Shown here piece after piece: positions 9,701-16,788 of a stretch of DNA of 28,912 bases. Position 1 is the first letter of the stretch; the number at the start of each line of letters is the position of its first letter. Source of the stretch: an uncultured Lachnospiraceae bacterium (GTDB lineage Bacteria > Bacillota_A > Clostridia > Lachnospirales > Lachnospiraceae); assembly GCA_910585855.1 (NCBI GenBank), contig CAJUGZ010000018.1:1-28912 (forward strand), written 5' to 3'. The position numbers and the translations under genes were made by a program. The notes beneath the pieces were generated by a model. It was not told the origin of the DNA. It saw only the letters and a list, made by a program, of their open reading frames with translations, and did no database searches.

Positions 9701-10615
9701 TTCTCCAGTTATCGGATTTACTACGTCTTTCCCCAGTACATGATTGGTAATACGATTTTTAAAATGAAGTTTTTTATTAAATTTATAACGGCCTACTTTT
9801 GCCAAATCATATCTTCTTGGATCAAAGAACATCGCTGTAATTAAGCTCTCTGCACTATCCACGGAAAGAGGCTCACCCGGGCGTATCTTCTTATATAATT
9901 CCAACAGCCCATCCTGATAATTATCAGAAGTGTCCTTTGTAAAACTTGCTAACAATTTCGGTTCTTCACCAAACTGTTCTATAATTTCTGCATTTGTTCC
10001 TAATCCTAGGGCACGGATTAATACGGTAACCGGAACTTTTCTGGTTCGGTCTACCCGCACATAGAAAACATCATTGGAGTCGGTTTCATATTCCAGCCAT
10101 GCGCCACGGTTTGGAATTACAGTACAGGAATACAGCTCTTTCCCGATTTTATCATGTGTGATTCCATAATAGATTCCCGGAGAACGTACTAACTGGCTTA
10201 CAATTACCCGCTCTGCACCATTGATTACAAAGGTTCCGGTTGCGGTCATCAGCGGCAAATCACCCATGAATATTTCATGCTCATTGATTTCATCTTTTTC
10301 TTTATTGTAAAGTCTTACTTTGACTTTTAGAGGGGCTGCATAAGTCGCATCCCTTTCTTTACACTGTTCAATTGTATATTTTGCTTCTTTTTCGCAAAGT
10401 TCAAAATCTACAAATTCCAAGCTCAAGTGTCCGCTGTAATCTGCAATGGGAGAGATATCTCTAAAAACTTCTCTAAGCCCTTCATCCAGAAACCATTTAT
10501 AAGAGTCTGTCTGAATTTCAAGAAGGTTCGGCATATCAAGAACCTCTTTTTGTCGTGCATAGCTCATACGTATGCTCTTTTCGGTCTTTACTGGACGTAT
10601 CCTGTTTTTCTCCAT
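6716..10615 (-). CDS. rpoB: RNA polymerase subunit beta
   Basis: This is the beta subunit of RNA polymerase, about 1299 aa. The rifampicin-binding segment reads FGSSQLSQFMDQNNPLGELT then HKRRLSALGPGG, the wild-type, drug-susceptible form at the classic resistance positions. Other beta signatures (GEMEVWALEAYGA, KMAGRHGNKG) are intact. Start chosen at ATG 10615: homologues in this group begin MEKNRIRP-like, and an AGGGGTG site lies 9 nt upstream; an in-frame GTG at 10627 overlaps that site. The C-terminus is a strongly acidic tail with DDFEEE repeats, a common but variable feature in Clostridia. A promoter with consensus -35 lies about 100 nt upstream. The usual upstream rplJ-rplL genes are not present; a lipoprotein gene and two repeat elements lie there. 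Confidence 0.99.
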   Translation of the reverse strand: MEKNRIRPVKTEKSIRMSYARQKEVLDMPNLLEIQTDSYKWFLDEGLREVFRDISPIADYSGHLSLEFVDFELCEKEAKYTIEQCKERDATYAAPLKVKVRLYNKEKDEINEHEIFMGDLPLMTATGTFVINGAERVIVSQLVRSPGIYYGITHDKIGKELYSCTVIPNRGAWLEYETDSNDVFYVRVDRTRKVPVTVLIRALGLGTNAEIIEQFGEEPKLLASFTKDTSDNYQDGLLELYKKIRPGEPLSVDSAESLITAMFFDPRRYDLAKVGRYKFNKKLHFKNRITNHVLGKDVVNPITGEVMAEAGTVVTRELAIEIQNTAVKAVWIQTENRNVKVLSNLMVDLTKYVDCNPKELGITEDVFYPVLEGILTEYAGDKEAIRQAIKKNISDLIPKHITKEDIFASINYNMHLEEGIGTDDDIDHLGNRRIRAVGELLQNQYRIGLSRMERVVRERMTTQDLDGVSPQSLINIKPVTAAVKEFFGSSQLSQFMDQNNPLGELTHKRRLSALGPGGLSRDRAGFEVRDVHYTHYGRMCPIETPEGPNIGLINSLACYARVNEYGFVEAPYRKVDKTDPKNPRVTDEVIYLTADEEDNYVVAQANEALDENGYFVRNSVSGRYREETSQFEKRKIDLMDVSPKMVFSVATSMIPFLQNDDANRALMGSNMQRQAVPLLTTEAPVVGTGIETKAAVDSGVCVVAKKAGVVERSTSREITIRYDEDGTKETYRLIKYARSNQSNCYNQKPIVLKGEHVNQGQVIADGASTSNGEIALGKNPLIGFMTWEGYNYEDAVLLSERLVMDDVYTSIHIEEYEAESRDTKLGPEEITRDVPGVGDDALKDLDERGIIRIGAEVRAGDILVGKVTPKGETELTAEERLLRAIFGEKAREVRDTSLKVPHGEYGIIVDAKVFTRENGDELPPGVNQTVRIYIAQKRKISVGDKMAGRHGNKGVVSRVLPVEDMPFLPNGRPLDIVLNPLGVPSRMNIGQVLEIHLSLAAKALGFNIATPVFDGANEYDIMDTLDLANDYVNLEWEEFKEKHEEELLPEVMEYLGSHLEHRKVWKGVPISRDGKVRLRDGRTGEYFDSRVTIGHMHYLKLHHLVDDKIHARSTGPYSLVTQQPLGGKAQFGGQRFGEMEVWALEAYGASYTLQEILTVKSDDVVGRVKTYEAIIKGENIPEPSIPESFKVLLKELQSLALDVRVLDEQDNEVKIAESTEYTDADIRSVIEGDRNYRDHEEKNLGSHGYQEQELSGDEFVNVEEKSDKYDYEDDFEEEDDFEEEDDFGLGEDDFDPDEE

Positions 10616-10720
10616 TTGACGTTTCACCCCTTGTCTTTTTATAAAAAAGCTTCTGTCGGCGCATATTCGCTTTGATTTTTGCGCATAATAAGCCTACATC
10701 ACCACAATAGTGCATTTTAC

Positions 10721-10749
10721 ATAATATCATGGTTGGAAAGGGTTGTCAA
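10721..10749 (-). promoter_or_regulatory. rpoBC promoter (sigma-A type)
   Basis: On the minus strand TTGACA (10749-10744) is followed by a 17-nt spacer and TATTAT (10726-10721). The predicted start is near 10714, giving a leader of about 100 nt before rpoB. It lies between family A copy 2 and rpoB, so copy 2 is upstream of, not within, this transcript. Confidence 0.85.
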
Positions 10750-10808
10750 GGAAATTTTTGAGAAAAATTCTAAAAAACTAATTATACAATTTTTTTGACA
10801 GGGGGGAC

Positions 10809-10949
10809 GCTGAAAGAGGAAGGAAGGTCTATTCCGAGCCCGCTTGCGCTTAGCATTTCCTCGTAGCGGACACATAAGGTGCTAAAATACAGCACCTAAG
10901 TGCCGACGGGAAATGATGACCCTGCATAGACCTTCCTTCCTCTTTCAGC
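10809..10949 (-). repeat. Family A foldback element, copy 2 (short form, 141 bp, inverted)
   Basis: It has the same architecture as copy 1 but in reverse orientation, so its inferred RNA strand is minus. The 24-bp closing stem (10809-10832 with 10926-10949) is perfect. The apical helix is GGTGCT/AGCACC instead of GACGCT/AGCGTC, two base pairs changed on both sides together. The short-form flanks are shared with copy 1 (GGTAGTCAT-AGCTGAA and CAGCGTCCCCCC). It lies just upstream of the rpoB promoter. Confidence 0.87.
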
Positions 10950-11198
10950 TATGACTACCGACCAGAAAATAATATTATCTGTTATCATTACAGCAAATAT
11001 ACCAAATATAATCACCTATTATAAACAATATAAATAAAAATAATTATCAAATATCACATAATTTCGTAAATTTTTATTAATATTTACTAGTTTTCTACGT
11101 ATATTGTTCTATAAAAAACAAGTTACAAAAGGATATCTACACTTTCAAAATTTACAGTAAATTTTTACAACTACTCTATTTTCCGCCAGAAATACACA
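10950..11198. other. A+T-rich spacer, no gene seen
   Basis: Together with the flanking elements this forms the 930-bp gap between the lipoprotein gene and rpoB. It is very A+T-rich, with no open frame that has a ribosome binding site and no clear promoter. Confidence 0.5.
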
Positions 11199-11352
11199 GC
11201 CCAAATCCAAAGGAAGGTCTGCACAGAGCCATCATTTCCCGTCGGCACTTAGACGCTATATTGCTGTATTTTAGCGTCTTATGTGTCCGCTATGAAAATA
11301 GGAAATGCTAAGCGCAAGCGGGTTCGGAGCAGACCTTCCTTTGGATTTGGGC
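11199..11352 (+). repeat. Family A foldback element, copy 3 (long form, 154 bp)
   Basis: The 24-bp closing stem (11199-11222 with 11329-11352) is perfect and differs from copy 1 at 9 columns. The second helix is GAGCC/GGTTC where other copies have GGGTC with GGCCC, GACTC or GGCTC, so one column is changed from G-C to A-T on both sides. The long form has a larger apical loop (TATTGCTGTATTTT) and TATGAAAATAGG in place of TACGAGG. The GCGCAAGC segment could form a GCAA tetraloop. The long-form flank AATACAC precedes it and GTCCCC follows. Confidence 0.87.
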
Positions 11353-11383
11353 GTCCCCTCCTAAAAAACAACATCTATACAAT

Positions 11384-11459
11384 CGAGTAGGAGAACGACC
11401 TTCTCCACTACTCGTGTACCGACGATGCGCCACTCCAGTGCCATATTTCCTCTGCATCG
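11384..11459. repeat. Two adjacent hairpins of unknown function
   Basis: The first hairpin pairs CGAGTAG-GAGAA (11384-11395) with TTCTC-CA-CTACTCG (11401-11414), two unpaired bases on one side. The second pairs CGATGC (11423-11428) with GCATCG (11454-11459) around a long loop. They lie between family A copy 3 and the lipoprotein terminator and are unlike either repeat family. Only one occurrence is present in this window. Confidence 0.5.
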
Positions 11460-11470
11460 GCGTTGTGCAT

Positions 11471-11508
11471 AAAAAAACAGGAAAAACATTTAAAAATTGC
11501 TTCTCCTG
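11471..11508 (-). terminator. Rho-independent terminator after the lipoprotein gene
   Basis: On the minus strand CAGGAGAAGCA (11508-11498) pairs with TGTTTTTCCTG (11488-11478), 11 bp with two G.U wobbles, loop of 9 nt, followed by seven T. It lies 38 nt after the stop codon of the lipoprotein gene. Confidence 0.85.
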
Positions 11509-11546
11509 CTTTTTTATTTATATTATATTTTTTTAATTTTTCGTTC

Positions 11547-12494
11547 CTAGTTTGCTTTTGCTTCTTCTGGGATTTCAAAATCTTCTGCTGTGTTGTAATT
11601 CATACAAGTCATTGTCATCTTCATCTTTGGAATATTGATGCTCATTCCCTGAGCCTGTTCTCCCATAGCTGAAATCATATTGACCATCAACTTATCCATT
11701 ATTTCTGTCATATCAACTTCATATTTTACAGGATACATTGTTGCTTCATCTATCCAAATATACTCAGTCATCTCTCCTAATCCGTCTAACATACTTTCCA
11801 TCTGACTAGGATCGATTCCAAGGGAAGTTACACTGTCAAGTGCCCCGGAAGAAAGTAATGTTTCTTTCATCTCATCCCCTGTCATTACATGAGAATATTT
11901 CAATGCTGCTGCACCGTCTACCTCTTCTTTTCCCTCTTCCTGATAACTTGCATCTACCTTAATCACATCAAGAATACTGTCCTGTGCATTATACTGTTCC
12001 ATATCGCCCATCGAAACAGTCTGTGTCTGCCAGCTTGTCCCGTCAAACAAATACATAGTACAGTTGCCGTCTTCTGTTATTTCTCCATAGATACTCTGAT
12101 CTACGCTTCCTAACTCTCCCATGTCCATTGTCATATCCATTTTAATTTTCATCGGATCATTAAAGCAAACCATATCCATTGTTGTTAGACTTTGAATTGC
12201 CTGCTCCTGTCCCTGTGCGCTGACCGTCATATCCATTTCCATTACCATCTTGGCTTCCAAACTATTAATTTCTTTTACATTTTCCTGTGCTGTCGCCATA
12301 ACAGTAACTGGATCAAGATTCTTCTCAACACTTGCCCCCCCATCGCTTTCCTGTGGCTGTGATGTCGTATTTTCTACTGCTGATGTCGTAGTCCCCGTAG
12401 GAGTGTTGCTTTCCGGCTTATCACCACAGGCAACCAAAGATACTGTCATTACTGCTGCTAAAACTGTTGCAAAAAAACGTTTTCCTTTTCTCAT
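11547..12494 (-). CDS. Surface lipoprotein, DUF6612/LppX-like
   Basis: A secreted lipoprotein of 315 aa. The start at ATG 12494 gives MRKGKRFFATVLAAVMTVSL and then VAC-GDK: a basic N-region, hydrophobic core and a lipobox (LVAC), with lipidation and cleavage expected at the cysteine near residue 23. A GAGGG site lies 11 nt upstream. The frame stays open to 12554 but those 20 extra residues would spoil the signal peptide. A Thr/Ser/Asn/Glu-rich linker follows, then a domain with repeated M-x-M-D-M strands (KMVMEMDMTVSAQG, IKMDMTMDMGELGS) typical of DUF6612-like proteins related to the LolA/LppX fold. These are thought to bind lipid-like ligands outside the membrane; that role is inferred here from the fold family only. 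It has its own promoter and terminator and so is probably monocistronic. Confidence 0.88.
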   Translation of the reverse strand: MRKGKRFFATVLAAVMTVSLVACGDKPESNTPTGTTTSAVENTTSQPQESDGGASVEKNLDPVTVMATAQENVKEINSLEAKMVMEMDMTVSAQGQEQAIQSLTTMDMVCFNDPMKIKMDMTMDMGELGSVDQSIYGEITEDGNCTMYLFDGTSWQTQTVSMGDMEQYNAQDSILDVIKVDASYQEEGKEEVDGAAALKYSHVMTGDEMKETLLSSGALDSVTSLGIDPSQMESMLDGLGEMTEYIWIDEATMYPVKYEVDMTEIMDKLMVNMISAMGEQAQGMSINIPKMKMTMTCMNYNTAEDFEIPEEAKAN

Positions 12495-12544
12495 AATACT
12501 TTTTTCCCTCTTTCCTTTTACATTTTTAAGCCTTACCCTGTATA

Positions 12545-12572
12545 ATAATACCACTTTTTTCTAAAATGTCAA
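12545..12572 (-). promoter_or_regulatory. Lipoprotein gene promoter
   Basis: On the minus strand TTGACA (12572-12567), a 16-nt spacer, then TATTAT (12550-12545). The A+T-rich sequence also offers other -10 registers. The start would fall about 45 nt upstream of the ATG. Confidence 0.65.
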
Positions 12573-12621
12573 CTATTTTTTTATAAAATATAAAAAATAG
12601 TTCAATAAAAGACTAATTCTA

Positions 12622-12668
12622 TCTTTCAAAAACATTCCTTTTCTATCAAAAACTTCCTTTTTTCGATA
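12622..12668. repeat. Imperfect 22-bp tandem repeat
   Basis: Two units of TCAAAAAC-(A)TTCCTTTT-type sequence follow each other in the leader region between the two minus-strand promoters of the lipoprotein gap. No gene is affected and no function is assigned. Confidence 0.4.
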
Positions 12669-12680
12669 CAATCTTACCAC

Positions 12681-12752
12681 TTATTTGTGAAATTTTTTGA
12701 ACCTTTCACAACTAAAATCGCAGGTATTTTTGACACAATTAATAAAAATCAC
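12681..12752 (-). CDS. Possible 23-aa small protein
   Basis: A GTG codon at 12752 with a GGAGAGG site 7 nt upstream opens a 23-codon frame, MIFINCVKNTCDFSCERFKK ending FHK, with three cysteines and a basic end. A near-consensus promoter (12792-12820) lies about 35 nt upstream of the GTG. The correctly placed promoter, Shine-Dalgarno site and frame argue for translation; the small size means chance cannot be excluded. It could be a leader for the downstream lipoprotein gene. I do not recognise it. Confidence 0.28.
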   Translation of the reverse strand: MIFINCVKNTCDFSCERFKKFHK

Positions 12753-12791
12753 ATTCTTTCCTCTCCATAATCGAACTTTTGTTCTGTTTCT

Positions 12792-12820
12792 AGTATAGCA
12801 CAAAAAATTTTATTTTTCAA
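12792..12820 (-). promoter_or_regulatory. Strong promoter upstream of the small frame
   Basis: On the minus strand TTGAAA (12820-12815), exactly 17 nt, then TATACT (12797-12792). It would start transcription near 12785, running through the 23-codon frame and on toward the lipoprotein gene, about 290 nt of leader for the latter. Confidence 0.65.
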
Positions 12821-13136
12821 ATACTTTTTTTATTTTCTTCTACACACTCAAATCTCTTATCCACTCTTCAACTGTCTAACGTAATAGGAATCCACTGAAG
12901 TTTAACACCTTAATATCCCGAAAATAATCGATAACCCTGTGATATGATACATATATATTCATTACGGAGAGCATACCCTTACTCCTTAGAACCATTACCA
13001 TTGAAGGTATTACCCAACTTGATCTCCATAAATCCTATTATGACGAAATTTTTAAAAAGTACGAAAAAATATTTGATTTGGAACTGAACAACAGATTTTC
13101 GTTGAAAATATATTTTTATCATCAAAATTGAAAATA
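12821..13136. other. Spacer with no convincing gene
   Basis: The only protein-like stretch is on the + strand at about 12965-13131, ending IFKKYEKIFDLELNNRFSLK then IYFYHQN and a stop. It has a plausible amphipathic composition, but no start codon with a ribosome binding site and no family I recognise. It may be the tail of a gene removed when the restriction island arrived, or chance. Confidence 0.35.
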
Positions 13137-13166
13137 CTCACGATTTTGTCAGTAGCGAACCGTGAG
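13137..13166 (-). terminator. Weak terminator-like hairpin after the restriction operon
   Basis: On the minus strand CTCACG (13166-13161) pairs with CGTGAG (13142-13137) around an 18-nt loop, followed by TATTTTCAATTTT. The stem is short and the loop long, so termination is only possible, not clear. It lies about 50 nt after the last gene of the island. Confidence 0.35.
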
Positions 13167-13213
13167 CGTTTATTCAAGTACGTGAGAAAACTATATTTGT
13201 CTTAAACTATTGT

Positions 13214-14254
13214 CTACTTGCTATTTTCAAGTACGCCATAAAATCCATCCCCTATATTTATCGATCTACCTACCAGCGATACAACTACAGACCTTATAGA
13301 TGAATTATCAACATCTATATAAAAATGCTCAAAGTCATACACTTCCTTGTTATTCCACAAAAGAATCAGTAACGCTCCAAACGTAATTGTTCCTATTGGT
13401 ATTTCAACAATATCTCTTATATCCTTTAGCACCTGCCAATAATCTGTTCTTTTATTTGGAAGGCCAAGTACAATGGCAATCGGATGATTCTTGTTTTTAT
13501 CTACGGCATACCTGACATTCACGACAGCAATATCGTCAAGTATCGCCCGGGAAACATCCAGCATATCAGTCCCTGTTTCTATTTCAACAACTCCAAATTG
13601 TTTTTTATTACTATAGAAACCATCCAACCTCATATAGACATTACCCTGTCTGGCTAAAGTCGCATGATTCCCAAGTTTTATAAGCAAATTTCTAGCAAAA
13701 ATGTTCTGCTCTTCTTGTGACATCTGTTTTATTTCATCACAGATACTGCCTATAATGCGATCAGACTCCTTCTGGATTATTCCTGCCTTGTCTGCAATAT
13801 CATTTTCTTCCAGAAACCTTTTTTGTTTCTGAATACCCATCACATCAACAGAGAATGTATCCAATTCCTTTTTATCTGCATGTGAAACTCTAGCTTTTCC
13901 ATCCTTTAAGTAAATTGCTCCAACAGGGCAGCTCGCAACACAGAGACCACATCCGATACACTTTTTTTCATCAATCACCACCTGTTTTGAACCACTCTTT
14001 ATAGCATTAACTGGGCACAAGTATTTGCTCATATCGTGCGCTATATCTGGAAACTCAACACATTCAATATCTCCATCACTTAAACTCATACACTTGGGAT
14101 TGATACAGTTTATACATCCTGCTTTTATTCTCTTTCCATTTTGAAATAAGATATCTGTTTCCTTTTCTGGATTAAAAGTAAGAGAACAAATCTTTCCATC
14201 CTTAAAAATCGAAATCTCTGTTTGAATATAATTAGCGTTTAATGTCCTCAACAT
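13214..14254 (-). CDS. Ferredoxin domain fused to a nuclease-like domain (restriction-associated)
   Basis: Residues 47-109 form a two-cluster [4Fe-4S] ferredoxin domain: C47-x2-C50-x4-C55 with C80-P, and C99-x2-C102-x2-C105-x3-C109-P. About 230 residues follow that are not an oxidoreductase domain I know. Within them RLDGFYSNKKQFGVVEIETG places D211, E224 and E226 in a D-x12-E-x-E pattern preceded by hydrophobic strands, as in PD-(D/E)XK nucleases whose lysine is replaced by glutamate (BamHI has such an ExE). ATG 14254 has a GGAGGG site upstream. The gene overlaps the endonuclease gene by 23 nt and is last in the restriction-modification operon, so it is probably co-translated with it. It could be a second nuclease subunit or a DNA-binding accessory whose fold or activity depends on Fe-S clusters. 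Alternative: a redox protein acquired by chance, but the tight overlap argues against it. The nuclease assignment is inference. Confidence 0.8.
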   Translation of the reverse strand: MLRTLNANYIQTEISIFKDGKICSLTFNPEKETDILFQNGKRIKAGCINCINPKCMSLSDGDIECVEFPDIAHDMSKYLCPVNAIKSGSKQVVIDEKKCIGCGLCVASCPVGAIYLKDGKARVSHADKKELDTFSVDVMGIQKQKRFLEENDIADKAGIIQKESDRIIGSICDEIKQMSQEEQNIFARNLLIKLGNHATLARQGNVYMRLDGFYSNKKQFGVVEIETGTDMLDVSRAILDDIAVVNVRYAVDKNKNHPIAIVLGLPNKRTDYWQVLKDIRDIVEIPIGTITFGALLILLWNNKEVYDFEHFYIDVDNSSIRSVVVSLVGRSINIGDGFYGVLENSK

Positions 14255-15965
14255 TTACAATTCCCTCCAATCCATAAAGTTTTTCAGTATCAATTCCTTT
14301 TTCAAAAAGAATAATACTTGTTGCAACATTTATTAAAGAGCCTATATCAAAGACAGCTATGCTATATCCATACGTATCCTTAATATTACTAATCAGATCA
14401 GAAACCTCTGCACGATTATTTGGCAAATAATAACCAACCACATATGTTGCACATTTTTCGTCTGTAACATATGTTTTCCTTGATAAAAGGATAATCTTGT
14501 TTTCAAGAGCCTGCCTGATGGCCTTAATTGAAATATGCATTTCCTCAGTAGGTGATTTTATTTCTATAGGAATACTTCTTTGGGGATTTCTTATCATAGC
14601 ATCCCACCTCTCGCCGTTTACTCCATCTCTAGATTTATGACAATCAACACCAATTATCCTGAACAAAGTTTCTACCAGCGGATAAAATTCGGTCTTTTTG
14701 TCTTTGATATGCTCTTCTACAATTATATCAGTCAGTTCGTGAATATTTTTTTCCTTTTTGTAAAGCTCACGTACATGTTCGGAAAAAGATAAAACATCAT
14801 TCGTAGTCAACTCTTTTTTTACGTTAACCACTTTATCAATAGCCATATTCTGCATCTTACTGCCTAAAGCCTTTGTATAGAAACCAGAAACACGTGATAA
14901 TCTTTTTTGTCTGTCCTCCGCACTACTCTTTTCAAAAACAATGTTCATTGCATTATTCACAACAGAGAACTCTAACGTCTGGTACGGAGAAAACAGGATT
15001 TCCTTCCCGTCCAAAATCTCTTGAACTTCTTTCTTATCTTTCTTTATCTCTTCCTTAACCGGTTCCAGATTAAACTTGGCTCTAGCCAGCATCATATATA
15101 TACCGAGCCTAATAAGCGCCTGTCGCTGCCGATTAGAGCTGCTTTCATAATCAGACAATCTTATATCCCGCATCATCTTCAAGTGTTCAACCGTTTCATA
15201 TCCATGCTTGGTTAATTTCATAAACCTCACACTTCTTCCATAAACATCTGTATTTATACTATCTACCCAACCACAATATTTAAGCACAGAAATAGGAAAT
15301 CTTGTACAATTTTGAGCAGACGTCACAGTCATACCATCCTTCTTATTACTTTGTAGAGCTTTAGCAAAGTTCTCCAGATCCTTCTGCAGCTTTTTATGAT
15401 TGCCACGAACAGATTTGATATACCAAATCATCTTATCAAATTCTTCGGGCGAATTATCATTTACACTCATCGGTCCCAATATCATTTCATCTCTGCATAT
15501 CATTCCGTCCAACTCACTCATTGTCAGAAGAACACATGAAAAGAACCGAACCGATTCATCATACGAAACATCCATAATTCTATTCGGATTATTCATTCCC
15601 AAAATACACTGCTCAACTATAGCTTTTTTATCTGCCCCAGGTACTACCATATGTTCACCAATATATGTAAAACGGTAATTTGAAGATACATCATTCACAA
15701 CAGATATCAAGCCAAGCAACCTGTATATTTCCGCAAACATCTTGGCGTTATTATAGGTCTTATCTCTGCTTCTGTCTTTATTTGCCCCTAACGAAAGTGC
15801 AGCATCACCAGTGAAACCTGATGATGCCATTAAATTTGCCTTTACTAATACTACTGCTATATCATCATTATCGAAATAATCCTTGTCGTGCAATTCATTG
15901 TACAATTGCTCAAAACTTGCCAGCATAGTTTCCAGACTACTGGAAGGGTTTCTGAATCTAATCAT
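14232..15965 (-). CDS. Restriction endonuclease, PD-(D/E)XK type
   Basis: A 577-aa protein with a C-terminal nuclease domain. WDAMIRNPQRSIPIEIKSPT carries the PD-(D/E)XK signature (D455, E468, K470), preceded by a helix with a conserved glutamate (FYPLVETLFRIIGV). The N-terminal about 400 residues are mostly helical with winged-helix-like segments (RLLGLISVVNDVSSNYRFTY; KYCGWVDSINTDVYGRSVRF), fitting target recognition. Length and order (recognition first, cleavage last) resemble Type IIS enzymes such as the AlwI/MlyI group, but I cannot name the site. Start: ATG 15965 with GAGGAGG 6 nt upstream; the methyltransferase stop is 1 nt before it, so the two are translationally coupled. It lies after two methyltransferase genes, and methylation before cleavage is the expected order of synthesis. 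No truncation is visible. Confidence 0.85.
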   Translation of the reverse strand: MIRFRNPSSSLETMLASFEQLYNELHDKDYFDNDDIAVVLVKANLMASSGFTGDAALSLGANKDRSRDKTYNNAKMFAEIYRLLGLISVVNDVSSNYRFTYIGEHMVVPGADKKAIVEQCILGMNNPNRIMDVSYDESVRFFSCVLLTMSELDGMICRDEMILGPMSVNDNSPEEFDKMIWYIKSVRGNHKKLQKDLENFAKALQSNKKDGMTVTSAQNCTRFPISVLKYCGWVDSINTDVYGRSVRFMKLTKHGYETVEHLKMMRDIRLSDYESSSNRQRQALIRLGIYMMLARAKFNLEPVKEEIKKDKKEVQEILDGKEILFSPYQTLEFSVVNNAMNIVFEKSSAEDRQKRLSRVSGFYTKALGSKMQNMAIDKVVNVKKELTTNDVLSFSEHVRELYKKEKNIHELTDIIVEEHIKDKKTEFYPLVETLFRIIGVDCHKSRDGVNGERWDAMIRNPQRSIPIEIKSPTEEMHISIKAIRQALENKIILLSRKTYVTDEKCATYVVGYYLPNNRAEVSDLISNIKDTYGYSIAVFDIGSLINVATSIILFEKGIDTEKLYGLEGIVNVEDIKR

Positions 15966-15966
15966 T

Positions 15967-16788
15967 TCAAGCCTCCTCAATATTATCCAATCTATCTTTA
16001 GCTATGTTGCACCATTTTTCTTCAATCTCAACACCAGTCCACGAAATATCATGTCCCTGTCGATTTAGTTTCTCACAACATACACCCAAAGTTCCCGAAC
16101 CATGAAATGGATCCAGGATTCTGCCATTATATATACCGTTTTCCATAGGACAAAACGCTTTTATTATTTCCGTAATCAATGACTCTGGTTTCTGAGTCGG
16201 ATGAGATGTTTTTTCTTTTTCAAAATGTTTTCCCGCTAATGTTGGAAAATCCCATATATCTCCACGCATAGAACCTTTGGGATTTGGTTTCCAAATTTTT
16301 TCTGTTCCGTCCGATCTCTTATATTTCACCGGTGATTTTAAGCGTTTTGTGCTTTTATACGGAACTCTAACCTCATCACAATTATATGTCCATTTTTTCG
16401 GATTCATCGAAAACCAAATAAATGGTTCATAATGCGTTGCCGGCTCTTTAGTCGATCGTGAAAAACCATTTTCGTAATGCCAAATATTTATTCTTCGATA
16501 ATGTAACCCCGCATTATACATTGCAATTTGAATATATCCAATATAATCATGGATTCCAAACCAGATAATACTTCCATACGGTGTCAGCACTTTTTTAAGT
16601 TTTTCTATACGCCTATTCGTTACCTCAATAAATTCTTCAACGGTCAGTTTATCAGAATCGTTGCCAAAATCTTTATTGATATTGTACGGGGGATCAGTCA
16701 AAATGAGATCATATTTTTCTCCAGCTGCTATCATCTCATCTATCAAGGTATCTGAATTACCACAAATAATGCCTTCATATATATTCAT
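15967..16788 (-). CDS. DNA methyltransferase, beta-class, probably N6-adenine
   Basis: A 273-aa amino-methyltransferase. The catalytic motif IV TDPPYNI (residues 31-37) precedes the S-adenosylmethionine motif DPFHGSGT (226-233), the beta-class order. HPTQKPESL (196-204) just before motif I is typical of this class. DPPY is usual for N6-adenine enzymes of this type. The long central segment with GSMRGDIWDFP is where target recognition is expected. ATG 16788 overlaps the stop of the preceding methyltransferase gene by 4 nt (ATGA), and an AGAGGT site lies 8 nt upstream. With the neighbouring methyltransferase it probably protects the two different strands of an asymmetric site. The target sequence cannot be read from the protein. 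Confidence 0.92.
   Translation of the reverse strand: MNIYEGIICGNSDTLIDEMIAAGEKYDLILTDPPYNINKDFGNDSDKLTVEEFIEVTNRRIEKLKKVLTPYGSIIWFGIHDYIGYIQIAMYNAGLHYRRINIWHYENGFSRSTKEPATHYEPFIWFSMNPKKWTYNCDEVRVPYKSTKRLKSPVKYKRSDGTEKIWKPNPKGSMRGDIWDFPTLAGKHFEKEKTSHPTQKPESLITEIIKAFCPMENGIYNGRILDPFHGSGTLGVCCEKLNRQGHDISWTGVEIEEKWCNIAKDRLDNIEEA

Noticed and set aside
10536..10730. 64-aa minus-strand frame in the rpoB leader
   Set aside because: It overlaps the rpoB start in another frame, starts close to the predicted transcription start and shows no family features.
10795..10800. TTGACA on the + strand next to family A copy 2 as a promoter
   Set aside because: No -10 hexamer lies at a suitable distance on the + strand.
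12965..13131. Plus-strand protein fragment ending YHQN
   Set aside because: It has plausible composition but no start codon with a ribosome binding site and no recognisable family, so it is mentioned only in the spacer description.
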